From Cristatella mucedo (lineage: Eukaryota > Bryozoa > Phylactolaemata > Cristatellidae), in contig WPIO01000039.1 in assembly GCA_009760855.2 (NCBI GenBank), positions 249,501 to 313,500 of the forward strand: DNA of 64,000 nucleotides, written 5' to 3'. The notes under the pieces were generated by a model, which worked only from the letters and a program-made list of their open reading frames with translations, did not search any database and was not told where the DNA came from. Position 1 is the first letter of the stretch. Each line of letters starts with the position of its first letter. This document shows, piece after piece, positions 12,626 through 64,000 of this stretch. Position numbers and translations under genes: made by a program.

Positions 12626-15600
12626 GCACGCACGCACGCGCACGCACACACACACACACAAGCGCACATAGATGGCCGAAGTAAGCATCTAAATGCACGA
12701 ACGAAACCACGAACAAAATCAAAGAAAGCACACTGCTAGCTAACCGCAGGCTCAGAATCAGACAAACTACAAGTAGGCCCACAGAGAGGCACCAGCACCC
12801 AACAGTGCTAATCCAAACCATTAGAGACAAGCATTTTCACGCCGACCATATAAGAGCACATCTATAGTCAATGTTTTCTATTAAAAATGACCACAAACAT
12901 ACAGTAATCATGGTACTAGCCCTGAATGCAAAATCCAAGTGAGCCCACACGCGTTAATGCCCACAGAAGAAACGATTGGGGAAAAAATTATATTATGCCG
13001 AATTACTCTAAAAGAAAACTAAACCGTGAACTAGATACCATCGAGGAAATGTGGGATATTCACAGTCAGTGATGCGATTTAGATTGGCACTAGTATGGCA
13101 TACGACAGATGCATACAGCCCTCTATAATTGCTGCATACTACAGTCAGTGCCATCAAACGACTACCAAAAAAGGTGGCCTAATTAATGCTTTGGTGCACG
13201 TATTGAAAGTTCCGGCTATGTCTTTAAAATTACCCTTGCTTATTACAGCCCTGCGTTGCACTACGTAGGCTGTTTTAAGTGTAAGTAAAAGAAAAAGCTT
13301 CTCGAAAATGCAGTGTCATCTTAATCCTTCTTTTCAGCACTTGAGAGCCAAGACAATCCTGCAGCTTCAGTGGAAGCTTTATAAAATCCTTTGTTGCAAT
13401 ACTAGCTCGACTCAAAAGTGAACACAACCAGGCACTTACCCGACTGTCTCCTATGTTGGCCACGTACATGGTGTTATTCAACACCAGCAAAGTCGTGGCA
13501 GTAGTACCATCTTTCCACGACGGCTTTCTAGAAAAAATCATGTACTTGTACATTCTCAAGCCCACATACGATCCAGCATGCAAAATGATCCAAACATAAT
13601 TTTTTATGCGAATGCTTAAATAAAACAAGGGACAACAAAGATTTTGATGTAATATTTCGATCTTGAATTAGCAACCTAAAATATCTTGACACGGCCATTA
13701 AATATAACTAGACGTAGGCTGGTGCACATGCAGTAAAACCATACTTGTCAACTGCTGCGTAGGCTGGATCCCACCCACCCCCCCCCCAGATTCTTCACAT
13801 TGCCCCAACCAAGCAGAGCGCACCTTTCACGAGCAAACGAACAGAATTCTCTGAAATAGCCTGCCACCATTTCACAGTCCAAACAATAAAAACAGCTCAT
13901 CTTTAGCGGATGAGTTGGCAGCAGAACGTGTCATGTGCACACATACCTGTCCCTCTAGGCCCACAAGCAGTTAAAGACGATAGCCTATGCATTTCTGAAA
14001 GCCCTCGCAAGCCACCGAAAAATAATATCAAATCGTGGCTGATCCAACAACGGGATTCGTCAAGTACCATGACACACTCAAGAGATATCACAGCACCCGG
14101 GCAAAATAAGACTAAATCTTATCCTCAGGAGTTGATGATTTCTTGAACCATTGGTTACAGCCCTAAACACTCACCTGCTTCCAATGCAGCCGTATGATTA
14201 GTTCAGTTACAGTGAGAAGTTAAGGGACTCTGACCCAACTATTGATGACAACACAGGATCTGCATTCATGTCTACTTGGTATCTCAAAAGCAAGGCATCT
14301 AGGCACTTAGAAAGAGGAGTCAACAGAAAAGACATATGCAGCAAACAATGAAATCCGAGGCTGATCTGATAGCCGGATTCAAACAATGCTACCACAGCAA
14401 GACGTTGGGTTGCTGGACATGAAAGAAGGAAGGCAGTGCCTTAGAAGTTGCATCTGCGAATGCCGAAACTGGAAGCCAATGCCGTAATAGCTCATCAATT
14501 TCGTGAGCTCAGAGGGACGCTGAATGACATGAGAATGAGCTGATTGAATCGGCATAGCCTGCAGCAGCCAGTGGATAAGATGATGCATGCACCCAGCTGT
14601 GTTGGCGTAGCTGCTTCCTATCGAAACAGTAGCCACCCCTACACGCGGTCCTCATTGTCGCTAAACTGTATTCTTCTACCACGGTAAATTACCAAGCTGG
14701 AAATCTTCAGTTGTGACGAAAGTTACGAGCACATGCAGAATCCTCTACAGAAGGACAAGGAGCTGCCATGCATGCCAGACGACAGTCGCCATGAGCTTTG
14801 CGTGCCTTAGCGGACACATACTATCACGTGAGCTTTCTCAAGCAAATGGTTCATTCCTGCACCTTTTAGCAGTGCAGGCATCATAAGAATATACACCTCC
14901 CTATCCAGGAGCACACATAGCCGGAAATTTGCCAAAGGGGCCAAACCACCACCAGGAAACAATAGCCCAGAGAAAACTCGCCACAAGCAAATAATTTAGA
15001 GTATACTGCTTAGTCCTGCTCAGTTGGCCGAGCAGTGCAGTTCAGGCGTTTGGTTTGAGACGGTAATATTGAAGTCGTGTGGCAATAAGCAACTACAGGC
15101 GAATTACGTTTTTGTTGCTTCCTTTAGGAAATCCTCATCAGTCTTCTTGTACGCTTCCAAAATGCACCTTTTGATGTCTCTTTCAACAATTTCCATATTT
15201 CCTACAACAAAGTTGCAGCGAATCGGTTGACAAATTTCAGCACGTGCAGCACCTGCAGGCAGGTGCCCCTTTGCCATGCGCAGAAAAAGCTACCTCGGCA
15301 TACGGGGCCATCGCAGAGGAATATTGGCTGAGCAAACGCAGACTGAGTTACGTATACAAGGCCAGGCAACCTTTTGGGAATTTGGCAGCAATATTCACGT
15401 GTAGATGTTTGGCAGCATAGGCGGATGCTCGTGCACCCACATGGCCGTCAAAAACGCCATAGTAGGCAGCCCGCAATCTGCAAAAACCAAAGCGAGCATA
15501 AAGCACGGTGTATAGAGTCCAGAATGCAGAGCAAATCGAATATTTAGCAATCTCCTGACTTGGCACAAGTACACTGATTGAGTGCAAAATACAAAAAAAT

Positions 15601-18600
15601 GTCGCACGCACAGCATATGTGCACGTGCACAATGTCGACAAAGCGATCTTGAATGGATAATGGCTCGCAGCGATCTCAAAGTTTGAACGGCCACTAGCGA
15701 TGTATTGCCAAATCTGAAAGTGCACAGCAGCACAGCTTCCTTAATATCGATGCTGCTGCTGTAGAATATGCATGCTTCACAAAGTTAACTCGAGTGTCAC
15801 AAGAGCACACGCGGCGAGCTTAACGACAACAGCTTCTCTTACATGCAGCCACTGTCGCCACTTGCAGCAGGCAATAACAAGTTAGTGAATGAGTCCATGA
15901 TGACATGAGCGTCCTGCATCTCCTCTCTCTCGCCTTGACGTTCACAGCAATAGCTTTTCAGGCTACACAAGTCTACAACAGAAGGTTGCACGAGCTGCCG
16001 GCAGTTAAAAAAAATTCGGACATGCTTGACTGCTGACTACACTCAAGAACGATGAATCGCAGTCACCAACTGCAGCCTCGACATACTGAAGTCCCTGTTA
16101 CCACTTTGGTGGAGTAAGGCAGACTGTCAAAGAAAATTGGAAAATTGCAATAGAAAATTGCAACCCAACCACAAAAGCATTACTAAGGAAACTTGATGTA
16201 CCACAGTATATAACTGTGAAATCTTTAAAGGCACAGATCGAGGCTAGATTGACAGTTGCATCCTTTCAAGCCACTCGTTTTGCTTCTCGGTTCACCACCT
16301 TCGACTTGCAAGGCACATAAGCACATAAAAGATGAATCACAGGGACCCATTAAATACTGCTATAAATAGGACGTGCACAGCCACCCACTACAGACTATAC
16401 TGCAACCCTTAGCCTAAACTACTGTACTCACCTGAAGGTAGATTATCATAACAGTTGCACCGTGAGCCTTCACTGCAATATTGTTATCGAATTTAAGTAC
16501 TAGCGCTTCCAAGTGGTCTAATTAGTCAAGTACTAAGCGGCCACTCTATTTGTCCTCACATCGGCAATGGAGGTGGTGTCGAGGCGGCCACCTAGCGCCA
16601 GCGCAATCGATCGTCTTTGAAAATCCTCCACCGCTATCGCGTGATGCTCACGGTTTTGATCTTATTTACGAGCGGTCTTATTAGCAGCCGAAGTCCCCCT
16701 ACCAGCATTGTACATAATTTTTCGTCTCACCAAGAAAAAGATGGAGCAGTCGGTAATCAAACCGATTCGTAGTGTGTCACAACGATGCGAGTCGTTAAAC
16801 GGTCTGGTGACCGAATGCAGGTTTCCAATCTTCGACACCAGGTCTGGGCATGCCTGCTGTGCTCCTCAAAGCAGCAAAGAGGAGAGGCAGGAGGCAACAT
16901 CGCCCTCACAAAAGGTCTCACAAGCATTGAAGCCAAATGATCCGCTGCAGCAAACAGCCCGGCACATGCTGGGAACCGGTATCGAGCCTGCAGAGCCCAG
17001 CCAGCAGAGTCAGCAAGTTTTCCTGATCCTGGTGCAGCTTCATGGGACTGAATAATGAGATAGAACAAGACGTCCCACCGCGATTGAAGTATCAACTAAA
17101 TTACCCCATCCCTCTGTCATGACACTCTTGAACACGAGCTACGACACACATTAAGGGTGGGCAAGCCATCGGGACACTACATTGCCGGTGCAACTCGGTG
17201 TTGTCGATGAAATTAATAACTGCAGTGCCTACGAGTAGGTGAAGCTCAAAGGTGAAGGCCGGCAAGGGCAGGTGAAGGCCGGCATGGGCGAGGCTCCTTG
17301 CCGGTCATCGACAAGTATGGCTCAGATGGCTGCTCTTTCGGGAGCTCAATCGAACAAGCGATACTCTAAATCATGACCTAAAGGTCAAGCTGCTAAAAAA
17401 AGCCCAGGCCCTTTGCGCGACACAGGCAGCACCGACAAGCGCTCGCCATGATATGGCAAGAGACCATGGTGGATTCTCCCACATGCGGATGCAGGAATGA
17501 TACCACGAGATATGTCAATGCTACAGGCAAGAGCAGCCCACGCAGCAGCAGTGTGCCCAGCTTACAGAAGCCTGGTACATGCCAATCGTTTCTCGCCGAC
17601 ACGTACATGGCATGGTCAGCACGAGAAAGTACGAGAGAGTAGCCGTTAGATCAGGCGTACAGGATATCAACACAAAAAGCATTCGTCTGCCGGTTCAGTA
17701 CGAGAAGAAAATTGGACATACCACCATTTTTCTTAATCTTAGCATCAACAGGAGGACATTGGACGTCATCGATGCTCTTACGCTTCAAAGAGTGTGCATC
17801 CGGCAGAGCAGCGACTTCTCTTTCTTTCTCGCTGGTCTTCACAGAGCTTCCGTTCGTAACCGCTGCTGCATCTGCTGCTGCAAGACAAAATTATCCCGGA
17901 AAATACAACACACGTGGACTGAATGGCACTTTCATAAGCAATAGCATTTGTTACAAAAAAAGTAGAATAGAGATTAAGAGCTACAGCAAGATGCCAATAC
18001 GCTCTGTAATGAAAGATACGATTTAGAAGCTGCAACGTCAGACAGGAAAATAAGCACAACTACGAAAAAGAGGTCTCCAGCCAGTTTTATCGGCTACGTC
18101 CACGAACAGTACAAGAGTGGTACAATAAAACAGCCTTTAGTACAGCCCTACTCTAATGCCTTATACGCGTGCATAAGCTAGAAAACTTGGAGCGAAAGGC
18201 GTGACTAGATAATACAAAAACCTTTAAACTGCAGATACAACGTTCAGGTTGGGTGGAGACGGGCGGCATGCTCGAACGGACTCGAAAGAGGCCGTCCGAA
18301 GTATGATTTTAAACGAAGACTTTTAGCAGAAAAAGCCGATACCGAAAGAACGGTAAGAGTCTGTAGCTATCCACAGAATTCACACCGTATCGCTGGTTGG
18401 GGACGTCCTACAGGGCGAGCGAAGGCATTCGACATCAGTTAGTGCACGATTAAGAAGAGCTGGGCACTCCTCACTTGAAAATGAGGAAATGCGCCGTCGT
18501 GCAAGGCTGCAAGAGCTCAAAAGCGTTTCAGTTCCGTCCTGTCGTCTCGTAAGGCTGAATGAATTTTTCTCCGCGTGCCAAACCTACACGGCTGGCTGGG

Positions 18601-18737
18601 AAACGTAGATACGCACAAAGCTGGGCGCAGCACGGAAATGGACGCTCGTGCGTTCTAAAGGCAAATATTTCGACGTGACAGCTACAAAGAGAAATAAATA
18701 ACCTACTTGGTGCTGGGAGATCGTCGAACAAATCCAT
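8842..18737 (-). CDS. ILKAP: ILKAP-like PP2C (PPM family) serine/threonine phosphatase, complete, 10 coding exons
   Basis: Metal-dependent protein phosphatase that removes phosphate from Ser/Thr. The vertebrate homologue acts on integrin-linked kinase signalling. Coding exons (minus strand): 18737-18707, 17877-17722, 15972-15843, 15477-15371, 15201-15108, 13527-13440, 12418-12288, 10402-10283, 9378-9297, 8997-8842. They sum to 1095 nt, 364 residues plus TGA; human ILKAP is about 390 residues. All junctions are GT-AG and the frame closes throughout. Seen in the protein: N-terminal MDLFDDLP, a Lys-rich low-complexity stretch (about 10-62), EEMQDAH (79-85), VFDGHVG (114-120), WKDGTTAT (177-184), NIGDSR (197-202), RDGR and SRSIGD (246-262), ACDGLW (291-296), DNVT (351-354). 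These are the ordered PP2C metal-binding and core motifs. The third Gly of the usual DGHGG is Val119. The start is the first ATG and matches the family N-terminus. The gene is divergent from MAN2C1. The ILKAP assignment over other PPM members rests on the N-terminal motif and overall match. Confidence 0.95.
9297..9378 (-). CDS. ILKAP: ILKAP exon 9
   Basis: Encodes residues 286-313 with FIIIACDGLWKTFTSEEA. Asp293 is the metal-binding Asp of the CDG motif. Acceptor TTTTTAG, donor GTACAC. Confidence 0.94.
10283..10402 (-). CDS. ILKAP: ILKAP exon 8
   Basis: Encodes residues 246-285 with RDGRVQGQLEVSRSIGD and IPDVKRC. Acceptor GCTTGTAG. The donor GTTGTT departs from consensus but is supported by the frame. 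Confidence 0.94.
10830..10972 (-). mobile_element. SINE, subfamily B, in ILKAP intron 7
   Basis: On the minus strand it reads a head with TTTGACGACCGAGATCGTGG and GGGCTCGAGCCC (B box), then GTGAAG and a diverged shared tail. The head matches the SINE at 49801-49925 better than the other copies. Confidence 0.7.
12288..12418 (-). CDS. ILKAP: ILKAP exon 7
   Basis: Encodes residues 203-245, including DYDERMRVQKAGGTV, which matches the family segment before RDGR. Acceptor TTTTCAATAG, donor GTGTGC. Confidence 0.93.
12541..12660 (+). repeat. (CA)n microsatellite in ILKAP intron 6
   Basis: About 120 bp of CA dinucleotides with CG interruptions (GCACGCACGC near 12621-12645). Confidence 0.95.
13440..13527 (-). 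CDS. ILKAP: ILKAP exon 6
   Basis: Encodes residues 173-202 with WKDGTTATTLLV and YVANIGDSR, core PP2C motifs. Acceptor TTTTCTAG, donor GTAAGT. Confidence 0.95.
15108..15201 (-). CDS. ILKAP: ILKAP exon 5
   Basis: Encodes residues 142-172, including IKRCILEAYKKTDEDFL, which matches the family helix before the WKDG motif. Acceptor TTGTTGTAG, donor GTAATT. Confidence 0.93.
15371..15477 (-). CDS. ILKAP: ILKAP exon 4
   Basis: Encodes residues 106-141 with YYGVFDGHVGARAS and AAKFPKG. It carries the metal-binding Asp116. The acceptor is TTTTTGCAG. The donor is GTTGCC, a weak site accepted because both protein similarity and frame require it. Confidence 0.93.
15843..15972 (-). CDS. ILKAP: ILKAP exon 3
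   Basis: Encodes residues 63-105 with GEREEMQDAH, the first PP2C metal-binding motif. Acceptor GTTGTAG after a pyrimidine-rich tract, donor GTAAGA. Confidence 0.93.
16305..16375 (-). mobile_element. LINE 3' UTR fragment in ILKAP intron 2
   Basis: Contains GATGAATCACAGGGACCCA and AATACTGCTATAAATAGG, matching the LINE 3' region at about 2125-2165 and 48520-48560. Confidence 0.65.
17722..17877 (-). CDS. ILKAP: ILKAP exon 2
   Basis: Encodes residues 11-62, an Ala/Ser then charged linker ending in KIKKNG. This is the low-complexity, nuclear-localisation-like N-terminal region of the family. Acceptor TTGCAG, donor GTATGT. The acceptor lies in a CAG run, so nearby alternative AGs are possible; this choice keeps the frame. 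Confidence 0.85.
18707..18737 (-). CDS. ILKAP: ILKAP exon 1 (start codon)
   Basis: Encodes MDLFDDLPAP plus one base. The donor is GTAGGT. The N-terminal motif resembles the vertebrate ILKAP start and fixes the ATG at 18737. Confidence 0.9.
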
Positions 18738-18941
18738 GAAGGCGCGATATACGCTGCCGACCGATCCCCGCGAGTCCAATCGCAAGCAGATGAAGAAACT
18801 AAAAATTGTACTTGTTTTATTCGTATACTTGACTATTCAATTTCAAATAGCGCCTGAGTTCACAAGCAATTTAGAAGCACACCGTTTTCGGCTTCGATTC
18901 AGGCAAGGGTGGTCTGGCGTTGTTAGGTCAAGGCTACAAAT
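18738..18941. promoter_or_regulatory. Bidirectional promoter between ILKAP and MAN2C1
   Basis: Only 204 bp separate the two divergent start codons, so both promoters and both 5' UTRs must lie here or overlap the neighbouring genes. A CCAAT box is visible on the plus strand at 18776-18780. An AGGTCA half-site lies at 18925-18930. No TATA box is evident at a useful distance. The ILKAP side is richer in CpG, the centre is AT-rich. A shared promoter is an inference from geometry; no transcript evidence is available. Confidence 0.75.
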
Positions 18942-63360
<44,419 letters not shown>

Positions 63361-63559
63361 GTGAGGCCTGGCAGCAGCTATACACTGCCAGTTGCGCTCC
63401 GACTCCGTGCGTCACCTAGTCTCGCAAGCTCTCACGATGAGTCTGCTGTTAGTTGCTCGGAGAACCTTGGGCTTAGAAGTTGCTTGTGGCCTAGCCCTGT
63501 GACAGCGAGTATTTCTGCTTCAAAGGCAAACATATCTGCAGCTAGATGTGGTGCAAGTG

Positions 63560-63655
63560 TGCAAGTAACTTATTTAAAGTACCTAGAAAGAGATTGGGTT
63601 CTATGAGGGCACTAGACAAATGTCTTGTTATTATTATTATTATTATTATTAGAAT
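63560..63655 (+). mobile_element. Solo LINE 3' tail in MAN2C1 intron 22
   Basis: AAAGTACCTAGAAAGAGATT, CTATGAGGGCACTAGAC and a run of ATT (about 63629-63651). The remaining bases to 64000 show no recognised feature. Confidence 0.75.
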
Positions 63656-64000
63656 AGTTATGTCAAGAGGGGGCAGGGGGCTATCGGAATTTTTCTTAGG
63701 CTAAAGATGTTGGTCTGATCTAATAAGTTGGCCAGAGTTTTCAGCCCACGGAGCCTCCTAATGTACCTTGGGAGTCAAGCCCCTGTTATTACCAAAGTCA
63801 TTATCGAGTTATGCCGCTCATGCTTAGTCGTTCCCAGATTACGAAATTGGTCGCCAAGGGGGATGAGCCTGGACTGACTTCCAGTCGACCCAAAGAGGGC
63901 TGCAATCCTCACCTTCTTTCGGTGCGCACGTGTGCATGTATACGCAGTGTTCACCGGTAATGAGGTAGCTGGCGGGCAAAGTTAATCAACCGTGGATCGG

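Noticed and set aside
12453-12830. Cys/Val-rich 125-codon minus-strand frame
   Set aside because: Translation of a CA microsatellite.

Overview
This window is intron-rich animal nuclear DNA. The evidence is two split genes with GT-AG introns and protein-level similarity to metazoan genes, plus LINEs, tRNA-headed SINEs, Tc1/mariner elements and many microsatellites. Bacteria, plants and fungi are not suggested. The phylum cannot be settled from the window; the repeat types (CR1/L2-like LINEs ending in ATT repeats) fit a non-vertebrate metazoan, but this is inference.

Two genes were assembled exon by exon, and the reading frame closes across every junction. On the minus strand, 18737 down to 8842, lies a complete 10-exon gene for an ILKAP-type PP2C (PPM-family) protein phosphatase of 364 residues. 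On the plus strand, 18942 to 63360 and continuing off the right edge, lie the first 22 coding exons (828 codons) of the cytosolic GH38 alpha-mannosidase MAN2C1, which trims free oligosaccharides. The two genes are head to head, with only 204 bp between their start codons, so they very probably share a bidirectional promoter. MAN2C1 exons are 54-207 bp, but several introns are 2-5 kb and filled with mobile DNA. One intron is of the GC-AG class.

Layout. 1-3545: two minus-strand CR1/L2-like LINE pieces, one with an intact reverse transcriptase frame, separated by a SINE. 3546-8841: no recognised gene, a tRNA-like sequence and LINE tails. 8842-18737: ILKAP. 18738-18941: shared promoter. 18942-63360: MAN2C1. 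Notable intron contents are a nested LINE/SINE in intron 2; a 119-bp direct repeat bracketing a fold-back palindrome in intron 7; a long (TA)n tract in intron 9; a Tc1 remnant and an old LINE in intron 11; and, in intron 20, a Tc1/mariner element with both inverted ends plus an uninterrupted run of 97 CTG triplets.

The SINEs share their 3' tail with the local LINE, suggesting that they borrow its reverse transcriptase. No CRISPR arrays, rRNA genes or convincing functional tRNA genes were seen. All family assignments rest on recalled family features and reading of the sequence; no search was run.
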